From positions 3,266,735-3,330,734 of the forward strand of contig BCJX01000001.1 of the NCBI GenBank assembly GCA_001600415.1: a stretch of 64,000 nucleotides of DNA, given 5' to 3'. The position numbers were made by a program, and so were the translations under genes. The stretch is from Pascua guehoae (Eukaryota > Basidiomycota > Tremellomycetes > Trichosporonales > Trichosporonaceae). The notes under the pieces are model-generated. The model saw only the letters and a program-made list of their open reading frames with translations, searched no databases and was not told the origin of the DNA. Below are positions 53,619 to 64,000 of the stretch, piece by piece (within the stretch, counting starts at the first letter, position 1; each line of letters opens with the position of its first letter).

Positions 53619-56600
53619 CTACGAGGCACACCACAACGCGTCGAGCTCTGTAAACGTCGGCTGGTCGATGCGCCACACGCGTCCATTGCCGGTCCCCCAG
53701 CCCATGGCCTCCAGGACGCGGTCTGCGTCGTGCGCGAGCCAGCCTGGCTGGACGTGTTCCGAGGCAAACTTCCACCCTTTGCCGTCGACTCCGCCTGCGG
53801 CAAAGGACATGCGCTCGGCGTTGCCGCCCGGGTTGACAGTGCCGTTGAGGACGCCCAGTGTCTCTGCGACGCGGCGGACGAGGTTTCCGAACGGCGATGC
53901 TTTCAGCTCAGGGGCACGGGGGACGAGGTCAAAGACCAAGCGGGTGAGGACGGCGACTGCACCTGGTGTGCTGCGCATACCTGCGCGTGCGAGCTGGGGG
54001 GCGAGGAAGGAGAGGCTGTAGACTGCGAGAGCAACGAGTTCGACGCGGCCGAGATAGTCTTCGATCGAGTGCATCGCCTCAATGTCGCGGTTCGAGAGGG
54101 GGAAGAGCTTGACGAGACCCGCAAACAGGTCCACGAGCTCGTCGGCTGGCACCGAGAGCGCGATGACCTCGCGGTTGTGGTCGATGAGTGCGAAGCGAGA
54201 AAAGGCCTCAAGTGCACGGTCCACAGATAGGACTGCGGCCGGGGGCACGTCCCGGATAGACACTGATGGGCCAAACCCGGGCTCGCGCAGCCGGAAACAC
54301 TCCCACCCGCTCACGAGTACGCTCGACAAGAGACGGAACACTGCGCGCACCGACGGGCGCGGGACCGTGCGCAGGTCAAACTTGTCGCCCAGGTTGGTGA
54401 GCACCGCCACTGCCTCGCGCCGCACACGCGCAAACTCGAGCACAGAGTAGGGCCGCTGGCTCGTCGCCTGCTCACCGGGGAGGCGTACGAGGCTGACGTC
54501 CGTAATCGCCGCCAAGAGGTTGAAGAGCTCGGGCCTCGCCATTGTACTCTTGTTCTCGGCGAGGTATGAAAAGTTTTTGATCACGTTCAAGCCCGCGAGC
54601 ACAATGTCCGTCTGCCCGCCCGTCTGCTCCCGCGGCGCCAAACACACAGCCTCATCGTCGGGCACGCAAAAGTCGACGTCGTGGCCGAGCTGCTCGAGCT
54701 CGGTGAACGAGATGCGCGCAAGGTGCTCGCGCGACGGCGTCGTCCGCGGCTGCGAGTTGCCCTCGGCTTCCTGCTCCTTGAGCCACGACTGAAGCCCGTC
54801 GTCTCCCAGCGCTGCCTCGGCGACGAGCTCAATCACCTCTAGGTAGACATCCTGCAGGGGAAGGATGGGCAGTGCGCTCACCGATCCGTCGTTGAGCGGC
54901 ATCGACAGCATCGAGAGCACTGTCAACCCGTAACCAATCTCACGTGGAAGTCGCGAGCGTAGTCCCATCAACACCGCCTCAATGTCGACATGCAAATCGT
55001 GATGCGAACGCGTCGGACGCCCAAGATTGTGCTTGGGGAACGCCGACGCCACGGCTCGTTCGTCCCAGCCGCCCAGAGGTGCTTGCGGAAAGTGCAAAGG
55101 CCGGTACTCGACTTTGTATCGTGCACGCTTCGGCGCCTTGGGCGGCTCCGGGACGGGAGGTTTGGGCGTCGCAGCTACTGTTACAGCAGGCGACGCCGTT
55201 CTGCTCTTTTCGCTCGGGGTCCCGCGCTTTCGCTTCTTTGGCGTGCCGTTAGCAGTAGCGGGCGTCGCCTCGGGAGTAGCAGACGGTCCTCGCTGAGGAA
55301 TCTCGATCCGTGGGCGCGGCGGAATGGGCGAGGCTGCAGGAGGAGGCCCAACTGGGCTGGCGTGTGCGGCAACAGGCTCAGGCGTGGGCGTTGGTGCCAA
55401 GGGCCGCACGGAAACGGGAGATGGTGCGGAGGCCGCTACAGGGGTGGGTGGTGCTGGCGGAGCTGGAGCTGGACTGGGCGCTGGAGGCGCAGGACTTGGC
55501 GCAGCTGCAGATGGGCTGGGGGCAATCGCGACAGCAGGAGACGCAGGAGGGATTGACCCCTGGTGCGAGGGAGCACCGGTGCCGCTCGTTGGCGTTGGCG
55601 CGTTGGGCGGTGGCCTTACAGGTGAAGACGCATCTGGTGTCCCAGCCTGGAAGGGTAGGTTACCCAAAGGGCCTGCAGTGGGCGTGGCTGGAGAACCAGG
55701 AAGCCCTCCTGGTGGTCGAGAAGGGCCACCGGCAGCCATGGCCGCCAGCTGCTGCTTTTGCAAGTGGGCCATCTTTTGTCGCGCCATTGCCTGCTCAAAC
55801 GCAAAGATCCACGCGCGGTATGCTCCAACAAGGTACTGGGCGGCGCTCGTCGTCATCTGCGGGGGCACATTTGGGTCTGTCCCTGGTGGGCGAGGCATCG
55901 CAACGGGCGCCGGGAGAGTGAGGGCAATGCCTTTGCTGTTGAGCATGGCCTGCCATACTGGGTGTTCGGTGGGGTTGGGGTGTTTTTGCATCAACTGAGC
56001 GCGTCAGCTTATCCAACGTGTGCGTGCTCTCTCTTGTTTACCTTTAGCATACCGCCCATGCGGAATATTGTGAAAAACAACTCTGTCAGTTCAATCCACC
56101 CGTCGCCAAGCCTGAACGAGCCGTCGCGCTCGCCGTTGAAGACTTCTGGCGGGAGAGGCTGGTTGGTCGTTTTGTAGAACGCGATCATTGAGTTGAGCAA
56201 TTGCTGCTTCTGCGGGAATGGGGGACGCATGGGAGGTCGTCCTGGGCCAGGCGCGCCAGGCTGTTGACTGCCCGGTGGGCGTGAAGCAGTAGCAGCCGCT
56301 AGTGCTGCGGCTGCTGGCGATGGCGCACCGTCAGGCAATGACGGCTGGGCGGAGACTGGGGTCGCCACTGACGCGACGGGGGAAGGTGCCGCCGCGCTGA
56401 GGGCTGCGGGCGATGGCGCTGCCATTGAGGCAGGAGACGCAGCCGAGGGGTTGGCAGGAGAAGACGCGGATGGTCCGCCTGGCGCACCCATTGCCTGATG
56501 ATGTTGTGCCTGCTTTGCACGCTGCAAAGCTTGCAACTGCCGGGGTTAGAGTTCCATGCCAACGCGCGCGCGCCAAAACAAACACACGCACCTGCTTCAT

Positions 56601-57251
56601 GATCGCGTCGCGGTCCGCAGGCTGGACATTGCTCAGCAGCCCGTTAGCACTAGCTGCCGCGGCCCACTCGGGTATGCCATTTGGTGGTCTGGGCGCGTCT
56701 CCATCAGCTGCCTGGGTGGCATTGTTGGCCGCCCCTCGCGCATTTGCTGCCTGCAGCGCCTGCTGCTGGGCGATCATGCGAGCCTGGAGTTGGGCCTGGA
56801 GGGACGAGACGTCAGGTGTCGGCGCGTTGGCGGTGGGGGATTGCGCTGGTCCAGACGACGAGACAGAGGGGGACGCGGCGTTGGCAGAGCCGTTGGCGTT
56901 GGTGTTGTTGTTGGGGTTTGGAGGGCCACCACCACCGCCGCCGCTGGCGTTGCTGTTTCCGCTCCCCCTACGACCTGGCGGAAGGGTGAGGTTGCCTAGA
57001 TGAGGAAAGAGTGTCGACTGCGCCTGTGCGAGGTTGACGTTGCCCGGGAGGCGCGCAGCAAACTGCTGGAGCACGTGCTGCTGCTGTACCGGGTTTAGTG
57101 AGCTGAGAAGAGCCTGTAGATTAGGTGGGATCGGCGCCGACGTGCCCAATGGACCCGGTGCCGACTGTTGTGATGATGGGGTGGCCGAAGTTGGCTGGTT
57201 CGAGTGGTCGCCCGCGGTGGAGGTGGTCGCTGGCCCTGCTTGTTGCGACAT
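53619..57251 (-). CDS. SWI1: SWI/SNF chromatin-remodelling subunit with ARID domain
   Basis: This is a nuclear ARID-containing subunit of the SWI/SNF complex. Minus-strand exons are 57251-56592, 56536-56042 and 55994-53619 (1176 aa). The N-terminal third is Gln/Asn/Ser/Ala-rich and disordered with NPVQQQHVLQQFAARLPG. The ARID spans the second intron: LLNSMIAFYKTTNQPLPPEVFNG, ELFFTIFRMGGMLK, then LMQKHPNPTEHPVWQAMLN and SAAQYLVGAYRAWIFAFEQAM. A Pro/Ala/Ser linker with a basic KKRKRG patch follows, then an Arm-like helical C-terminus (LEFARVRREAVAVLTNLGD, DLFAGLVKLFPLSNRDIEAMHSIEDYLGRVELVALAVYSLSF) typical of the SWI1/BAF250 C-terminal domain. The gene is divergent from YAP1 over 3 kb. Confidence 0.85.
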
Positions 57252-60250
57252 GGCCTATGCGCGCCTTGAGCTAGACCTGTGATTATACAGGCTTGGCTGT
57301 ACGGACGACGCGTCCAAGCTTCAGGCCGAGGTAGTTCCGACGACTGAGCGCACCGGGGAGGGTGAGGCGGTCAAAGTCCAGTGCGTGCGGAGGCGTAGAT
57401 GCCGGTGGTAGTGGGCGGGATCGCACGAGACCGACCAACCGAGGGCACGGGATCGATCCAGAAGCGTGGTGAGAGGCGACAGCGACCGTGGCAATGCGCG
57501 GCAAGGCCAGCGGGAATGTGACGTGGCGTTATGGCAGCCAAGACGTCTATAGAATGCGCGTTTGTTGGACGCGTAGTGGGCGGGACGCGCTTGGTGAGCA
57601 AGGGTTGTGTCGACGCGGTCGGATGTGGGTGGGTGATAATCGGCTCAGTGTGTGGGGTTGGTTGGTGTGGGTGGGTGTGCGTAGAGTGTATCAGGGGTGG
57701 TGGGCCAATGGCTTCAAAGGCGCGCGTAGCAGCACCTTGATACTATTCTTTTGCTTTACAGCCCAGCGAGGCGGGGGTGGTGGATGGGAATGGCCTAGGC
57801 CGAAGGGGGGGGGGAGATCTGCGTGACGAAGCGAGGGAGGAACGTGAGAGGGTTTGTCCACAAAGGGGAGGAGATACGGGTGCGAGGCGGCGGCGTCGGT
57901 GAGTGGATGCCAGTTGGATGCCAAGTAACAGACGATCCCGAGTCGGAGAGGGGAATAGCGACGCGCGCCTATGACGGACCAAGTCTGCGGCAAACGGCTA
58001 AAAGGTACTGGGTGGTGTGGGTGGTGGGTGGGTCGGTGTGGTGGCCGTGGTGGTCAGGACACGAGGTCGCAGGTAGGTGGGGGGGGGCGGGAGTGTCTGG
58101 GTGGGTCGGACCTGTCGGTACTATTACTCGAGGGAGGGAGAGAGAGAGAGTTGGATTGGATTGGGTTGGTTGGCTGGTTGGCTCGGCACGTCGTCGGCAA
58201 GTTTGGACCGTGGCACGCACGCACGCACGGGTCCACAAAAGGGCTCCTGGCCTCCTGGCCTCCTGGGTACAGGTCGGTCGATTAACTGCGGCGCGTGCTG
58301 CGCGCTGGGATGGGATGCTGCAATGCTAGCTGCAAACTGTGGGAGTTGAGGGAGCGACGTGGCTTGCCGCTTGCCTAAGGAAAGACAGACACAATGAGGG
58401 CCCGCTCCATCACCGTAGGCTGCGGCCATGCCAATGCGGCCATCCCCTCATCCGACTCATTGTCAATTTGCTTCCGTGCGTCCCCACACGATCAGGCTTG
58501 GCTTTGGCGGCAAAGGGAAGGGAAGCCAGCGCCGCCAAACAAAACAATCAAATATTCAATCAAATATTGGCTCCCTCGGCGGCTTTACCGCAATTACCTG
58601 GGCACCTGGGTCACATGGTCTAGCAAAAAAATGTGCACATTGTCTGAAATACTTCCGTGCCCTCCAATGTCCGCCGATCCGCCGACCGTTGCCGCCATAC
58701 CGCCCTGGCTGGTGCACCCTGGGCAGTGGGCAGCGAGGGACGACGTACCCGGAGCTGCATCATCGTGCACATGGCCGGCAGGTGCCGCCAACTGCCACCC
58801 ACCACGGCGAGACTGTGGCACGCAGCTTATGATGGCATGGGGGTCGTCGATGTGCCCACATGCTTTCCTTTTACAGTATGACCCTTTGGTGATCATTTGG
58901 GGAGTCGGAATATTCAGTAACATGGCCAGACCGGGATACCGGCATTAGACTCGGCATGTTTTTATAGAGTGGCATGTGGCGGATGAGGCGGTTGAGTCAA
59001 CCCGCTGATGATTTATAAGCGTCTTTGCCAGAATGGGCACTACGGGTCAGTTTGCCTTCCGAATGGTTTTGAGAGGCGGGGCTGTGATGCCGTTCGCGCA
59101 CGGGCCTCTGTGTCCATGCGCTCTTTCTGCGGGGCCAACAACCAAGGGCAAGGGTGGCCGAGACCGAACATGTCACCCCAATGACGCGCGCCTAGAGAGT
59201 ACGCTCGGTTCCTACAACGGCACCCACCGCAGACCATGCAGTCCCTCCCATCCTGGCATGCATCCATCATGCATGGAAGCCGAGCTGGATCGGACCCTGC
59301 CTGCATACTTTCCCTGTCGACCTGTTGGCATGCAACGAGGCTAAGCGAGTCGACAATATGTAGTATCAGTTTCTGCAGGCTACAGGCTGTAGTAGTAGGA
59401 GTTGGAGTCGTCGTGCCGTGTCATTAGGGAAGGTGTGGATGGATTGCCGCCGCCTCGGCCTTGTTGCCCTCGCCTTGCCTTGCCCTGTCCTGCCGTCTAG
59501 TCCGAGTCGGCGCCTCGCCGCCGCCCCGCTCTCTCTCTGTCGTCTCTCTCATCCACGTTCCCAACTTTCCATTGCCTTCTCTCTCTCTCAATTCTTGTTA
59601 TTGTCCCCCTTCATCCTCCACTGCACGCATTTCCTTTGGTGCACGCCGAGCACTCGCCCTTTGCGCCTACCACGCACCTCGTGTGCATTAGCATCTGAGC
59701 TTTCCGTGTGCGGAGCTCTGGGCTGGTCCCCCCCTACCCACCTCCATCTCGATTACCGCCGCACTCTAGCCCCATTGCTTGCCCAGCCAGCTCCTTCCCC
59801 CCGTTCGCTGTTGCAGCCGTCCCACCCCGCCGCCGCACCTACTGCCAAGGCCGTGATCCCTCCGTTCCTTCCTCGGTTCGCACACGGTGACTCCCCATCG
59901 CTCGTCACTCATCCGTCCTCGTCCGCCTTTCAGGTCCCTCCTCCCCAACGGCCGAACATTTTCGGGCTGCCCCAGGTGCCAGTTGCGTCACTGGGCGTTC
60001 CCCTCATCTCTTGATCGTTCGCCACCGTCAAACCCCCAACAGTCCGCCATCGGACACCAGTTGACCACGTCGATTGGCTCTCGAGACACAACAAGCTCTC
60101 CACACATTATCTGCAACCTCAGTCCCGAACTTTCGTAGTGCACTGGCCTCTGCGTACCTGCACGTGTCACACTGTCGCCACCCTCCTTTGCCTCCACTGT
60201 CGCCGCGACCCCACTCCATTGCCCCCACTGCCCGCGTTCCATTCACCACA
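57252..60250. other. 3-kb divergent intergenic region, SWI1 to YAP1
   Basis: No gene is supported. The last 800 bp before YAP1 are strongly pyrimidine-rich (CTCTCTC and CCTTCC runs from about 59515), consistent with a long transcribed leader; they hold several upstream ATGs. A G-rich tract lies at 58078-58090 and an AG microsatellite at 58136-58151. Confidence 0.5.
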
Positions 60251-62648
60251 ATGGACACCCTCAACCCTCTGAGCCCGAACACCGCTGCCTTCCTCGACTC
60301 CATTGCCTTTGACGTCGACACGTCCCAGACGTCCCAGACCTCGTTCCCCCCATCTACGTTTTTCCCCGTCCCTGGGCGTGACACGCCCGAGGAGTCGTCG
60401 CCCGATTCGGTTGGCAAGCCCCAGCCCAGCCTGTCGGACGATAGCGAGCCCGACATGCCTGGCCCGGCCAACGGCGCGTCGGCAGCTGCGAGCAGCCACA
60501 AGCGCAAGGCCCAAGAGCAACACCACAACCCTGTTATCGACGATCTGGACGATGAAGGTGAGTTCAGGGCTTGTTGCCCGAAAACCTAGACTCCCGCGAC
60601 AACGGTTGCTGACACATCGCTCGCCAGACCTGTCAAACTCGGACAATGGGCATGAGGACAAGCGCCAGCACAACGAGAAGCGTGGAAGCAGCCGCCGCAA
60701 GTCGAGCGGTACCAAGGAAGACGTCAAGCCCAAGACTGGCGGTACCAAAGATAACATGACAAAGGCGCAGCGCCGCAAGGAGCAGAATCGCGCCGCCCAA
60801 AAGGCATTCCGCGAGAGGCGGGAGGCCAAGGTTCGCGATGTGAGTACGGTGACAACCTGCAGAAACCCCAGCACATCTAACAAATGTCCAGCTCGAAGCA
60901 AAGGTGGCTGAACTGGAAGCCAAGTCGTTCGGCGCCACGGTTGAGAACGAAAACCTGCGCAACATTCTCAAGCGATTGCAGGAGGAGAATGTTGCGCTCA
61001 AGCAAGCGGCGTTTACGTTTACGATGCCTGTGAATGGTACACCGACAAACGGCCGCCCTACTGGTGGCCAGCAGACCCCAACGGCGGCTGTTCCAATGAA
61101 CCCCAGCCCCAACCCTCCCGGCTCTGGTATCGACTGGTCCCAGTTTACGAGCTTTAGGGCCCAACCTCAGGTTACCAAGCCCCCCTCACCTCCGCAGAGC
61201 GTGTCCAACGACTCGCTTCGCAGCATCCACGACGTTTCGCCCAACCTCGTCCCGCACCGTGGCTCAAACGGTTCGCTGAACGACAGCCCCGAGTCGCTCG
61301 TGTCCATCAACAGCCTCAGCCCCAGCTCTGGCAGCGACCGGAATGGCAATGGCGTCCCAAGCTTGTTTGGCACGCCGGGCGCGAACAACCTGCAGCCACC
61401 GCAGGTCCGCCGCAGCAACAGCAGCAACAGTCCTGCCGACAATCTGTCGACGCCCAGCTCGATTGGTGGCACCAACAAGGACGACGTCGAGGCATTGTTC
61501 CGCAGCCTGTACCCTAACGGTATTGACGCTGTGCTCGCGGGCGCAAACAGCGGCGCGACCAATGTTCTCAACCAGGGCCAGACGCCGTACACCTTCCTCG
61601 CACAGCCTGGCCTCACATCTCTTGCCGACTCGTCATCCAACTCTTTGGCACAGATGTTTGGCGGTGCAACGTCGTACCGCGACCCGACCGCTGCTACGCA
61701 AGCAACAACTGCCAACGCGCCGAACAACAATCTGCAGGGCATGTCGTTTGGCGACATGTCGGCAACGTCCCTTCCGGCGCCTACGCCAGCCGCCGCCAGC
61801 GGCTCGCTCGCAAACCAGGCTGCTTGGGCCGACCTTACCGACAACAGTGTCAACGACTTCCTTGCGTCGCTGACAGGCTCGAACAACAACGACGACCTGA
61901 TCAGCCCCCAGGACGACGACGCCTTTTCGCGCCAGCTGGAGGCACTCATTGCCCAGTCGGGCGGCACGTCTGCGCCGTTTGCCAACAACTCTGTCCCAGC
62001 CAACAACTCTGCGTTCAGCCCCACAAACTATCTCAACATGTCCCCTTCGCCCTTGCAGTCCATGTCCAGTTCGCAGACGCCACGGTCCGCGACCGAGTCG
62101 TCTACGTCGCCCACGTCGCCCGTGTCGTCTGTGGCCAATGGCACACCAGAGGGCTGCGCACCGTGCAGCTCGAATGTTGTCCACGTGGTCGGCGACGACG
62201 GCCGTGTCATGCGCCCGTCCGAGTTGTGGACCAAGATGGGCATGCAGAATGCCAACGACGGCGACCTGCTCATTGACGACCTGTGCTCGCAGATGAAGTC
62301 GAAAGCGACTTGCAAGGATGGTGCGTTGCGACTCGGGGCGGTTTGGAACCAGCAAAACGCTGACAAGTGCCAGGACGGCGATACATGAACTACAACGATG
62401 TCGAGGGCATGGTCAAATTGCGCACTGCACACGGCGACTGGCCTCCAAGTCGGTCAAACAGTGACTGCCCAAAGTCACCGGCCAAGCCGGAGCCGACGGT
62501 GCAGGAGCAGATTATCGCTGCCGGTCTCCCCAAGGACATGGCGGAAAACGTCCCGTCTGCATGCCTCAGCGGCGGCAACCCAGAGGCGTGCCAGGCCAAG
62601 ATGAACGAGGCGTTTCTCAAGCAAAACGGCGTGACGGATACAGTCTAG
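60251..62648 (+). CDS. YAP1: Redox-responsive bZIP transcription factor (Yap1/Pap1 type)
   Basis: This factor is held in the cytoplasm by Crm1 and accumulates in the nucleus when its cysteines are oxidised. Exons are 60251-60557, 60628-60839, 60892-62320 and 62374-62648 (740 aa). The basic region KAQRRKEQNRAAQKAFRERREAKVRD (about 148-173) is the Yap/Pap1 type; the leucine zipper runs across the second intron joint (LEAKVAELE, LRNILKRLQEEN). The C-terminal Cys-rich domain has C595, C598, C638 and C647 in CAPC, LCSQMKSKATC, followed by MNYNDVEGMVKLR, which aligns with the Crm1-export part. I see no N-terminal Cys-rich domain. A 70-residue tail continues past the usual end. Without the last intron the frame stops early at 62388, which is probably an artefact. 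Confidence 0.92.
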
Positions 62649-63253
62649 CCCAAACGCACAGAGTTCGAGTTTGTCCACTTTGGTCCTGTATTGCGTAGCC
62701 TGCCACAAACAAAACCCTCGCACCGTCGTTGTCTGACTCTGCCTGGCTGTACTACTCTGTATACTAGCGCGCGTGCTTGTAGACGAAAGAAAGCAATGCA
62801 TTTCGTAACATTGCAGCGCCCGAGAGGCCGCGCAGCGACCTCGAGTGCAAGGCATTACACGGATCGGAGCATGGGTTGCAGCAGCACATGTGCAGTCGTC
62901 GGCAGTGCATAGCCGACCATAATCGCCCCCATACCTCCGACGACGCGTAATCTCATCGGTGAAGCGTGCGTGCCTCGGTGGCATGTCTCCTCGTATCGAG
63001 TGCTAGCGCTCAAAGGCTGTTCCGCGACCCGAACACAAACCTCCACTTGACCCTCTCTTATTCTCTCCGCGCGCCAAAGTGCCACAAAGTCACCCGTTGC
63101 CATACCGCGCTAGGAGACACTCGGAGCCGGGGGGTGAGTGGGAGCCGGACGGTGGTTGACTCGTTTAATTTATCCCAACCGCCAGAACTCCACGGTGTGC
63201 AAGGAGAACAAGAGGACGAGCCACGCTAATGACCAGCGTCGTGCAGTATCAGC
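62649..63253. other. Intergenic after YAP1
   Basis: It contains the YAP1 3' UTR and the promoter of the next gene, with a short upstream ORF at its end. No other gene is seen. Confidence 0.5.
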
Positions 63254-63261
63254 ATGCCTAA
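63229..63261 (+). other. Upstream ORF overlapping the next gene's start codon
   Basis: ATG at 63229 opens a ten-codon frame (MTSVVQYQHA) whose stop at 63259-63261 lies downstream of the main ATG at 63254, in a different frame. Such an arrangement could lower translation of the main frame, if it is within the transcript. Confidence 0.4.
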
Positions 63262-64000
63262 ACGCAAGCGGCAGGGTACCGAACCGAGGCGGATAACGCG
63301 CGCTTGGGCGGCGCGGTTAAGTGCTGGTGGTGGTGGTGGTGCAGATGGAGGTGGTGCAGATGGAGGTGGTGGTAGCCGAGATGGAGGAGGCGGAGGCGGT
63401 GGAGACGGTGGAGATGGAGGACGTAGAGATGGTGGACGTAGAGATGGAGGACGTAGAGATGGTGGACGTAGAGATGGTGGACGTAGAGACCACGTCGGAG
63501 ACGGTAACACCCAACGCAGTGGACGCCAGCAGGGGCGAGACGGACGAGACGACCGGCGCAGCGACGAGGGGGGCAGAGGTGCAAGCCGACGAGACGGACT
63601 CGTGTCCAAGTCCAAGCCCGTGTCCAAGTCCGAATCCATGTCCAAGCCCGAGCCCAAGCCCAAGCCCGAGCTCAAGTCCACGCCCAAGTGCAAGTCCGAA
63701 CCCGAGTCCAAGCCCAAGCCCAAGCCCAAGCCCAAGCCCAAGCCCAAGCCCGAGTCCGAACAGCAAGAAACCGGCTCGAGACACCAACCGACCCCGCACT
63801 CTGCCCATGCACCCCACTCGCCCTCATCCTCGCCCTCACCCTCGTCCTCGTCCTCGTCCCCGGACTCGGACTCGTTTGGCCAGGTCTCGCGCCCCGACGT
63901 GCTCGGCTTCCGCCTCGATATGGGCTATGGTGCGGATGTGGTCTATATGCCCGATGTGCGTGTCCCGTGTGGGTGGGCTGGGGGAGGGGATGTGTGTGGG
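63254..64000 (+). CDS. Low-complexity protein, 5' part (runs off the window)
   Basis: An open frame starts MPKRKRQGTEPRRITRAW and stays open to the window end (249 codons), with a possible donor GTGCGT at about 63956. After a basic start comes a Gly/Asp stretch and five GGRRD units, an Arg/Asp-rich linker, a run of about twenty (K/E)P and KS dipeptides, and a Ser/Pro-rich stretch. Only the end, SRPDVLGFRLDMGYGADVVYMPDV, looks like a folded segment. I do not recognise the family. Antisense frames over the repeats are longer but purely repetitive (GLGLGLG and similar), so I take the plus frame with its folded end as the real one. The product is unknown. Confidence 0.55.
   Translation, partial: MPKRKRQGTEPRRITRAWAARLSAGGGGGADGGGADGGGGSRDGGGGGGGDGGDGGRRDGGRRDGGRRDGGRRDGGRRDHVGDGNTQRSGRQQGRDGRDDRRSDEGGRGASRRDGLVSKSKPVSKSESMSKPEPKPKPELKSTPKCKSEPESKPKPKPKPKPKPKPESEQQETGSRHQPTPHSAHAPHSPSSSPSPSSSSSSPDSDSFGQVSRPDVLGFRLDMGYGADVVYMPDVRVPCGWAGGGDVCG
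63421..63489 (+). repeat. 15-bp tandem repeat coding GGRRD
   Basis: Five units of the form GGACGTAGAGATGGT (A/T wobble in the last codon) lie in the frame of the gene that starts at 63254. Confidence 0.9.
63603..63756 (+). repeat. 6-bp repeat array coding Lys-Pro and Lys-Ser dipeptides
   Basis: Units CCCAAG, TCCAAG and CCCGAG alternate for about 150 bp. They stay in frame with the gene that starts at 63254. Confidence 0.9.

Noticed and set aside
59418..60014. 198-codon frame upstream of YAP1
   Set aside because: It is a pyrimidine-rich stretch with Leu/Pro/Ser composition and no motif; more likely leader DNA.
62367..62388. YAP1 ending at the stop near 62388
   Set aside because: That reading lacks the conserved residues after the last CRD cysteine. 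A 53-nt intron with a CTGAC branch restores them, so the early stop lies downstream of the acceptor in another frame.
63226..63817. Long minus-strand frames (GLGLGLG and STISTSS repeats)
   Set aside because: They are antisense readings of hexamer and 15-bp arrays; only the plus frame leads into a non-repetitive segment.

Overview
The window is nuclear DNA of a basidiomycete yeast or filamentous fungus, most likely a tremellomycete and probably Trichosporonales. The evidence is gene content together with gene structure: GC-rich coding sequence; intron-dense genes whose commonest introns are only 37-60 nt, with GTRNGT donors and CTNAC/CTAAC branch points a few bases before the acceptor; tRNA introns just 3' of the anticodon; and a large Cys-rich metallothionein of the type known from Cryptococcus. 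I reassembled exons by hand from splice signals, reading frame and protein family. No transcript data were available.

Left part (1-15.3 kb): the 3' end of an MFS monocarboxylate-type transporter; an intron-bearing tRNA-Arg(ACG) and a broken second copy; the divergent pair COQ5 (coenzyme Q methyltransferase) and LSG1 (60S export GTPase); SSS1 (Sec61 gamma); a UPF0643 protein; the proteasome regulator PI31; and a small acidic orphan.

Middle part (15.3-28.3 kb): about 13 kb is nearly gene-free. It holds one FAD-dependent monooxygenase, one tRNA-Ser(AGA) and a 56-bp tandem repeat. I could not recognise any transposon protein in it.

Right part (28.3-64 kb): a small protein with a YHWAL-like motif; a DUF1479 protein; a cyclophilin and TIM21 (divergent); a many-exon methyltransferase of the LaeA/UMTA type with an unusual Asp-Gly-His repeat tail; a disordered orphan; the coactivator SUB1/PC4; a lipid-droplet hydrolase and the DNA-repair helicase/ubiquitin ligase RAD5 (divergent); a four-exon metallothionein; an F-box-like protein; the ARID subunit SWI1; the redox bZIP factor YAP1; and the start of a low-complexity protein that runs off the window.

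Most genes are independent housekeeping loci, with no operon or cluster logic. The recurring themes are extreme exon miniaturisation (a probable 3-nt exon in RAD5, an ATG-only coding exon in LSG1, 15-23 nt exons in SSS1 and cyclophilin) and CACGTG palindromes in five upstream or shared promoter regions. A stress-response flavour (YAP1, metallothionein, RAD5) is present, but the genes are not adjacent enough to claim co-regulation.
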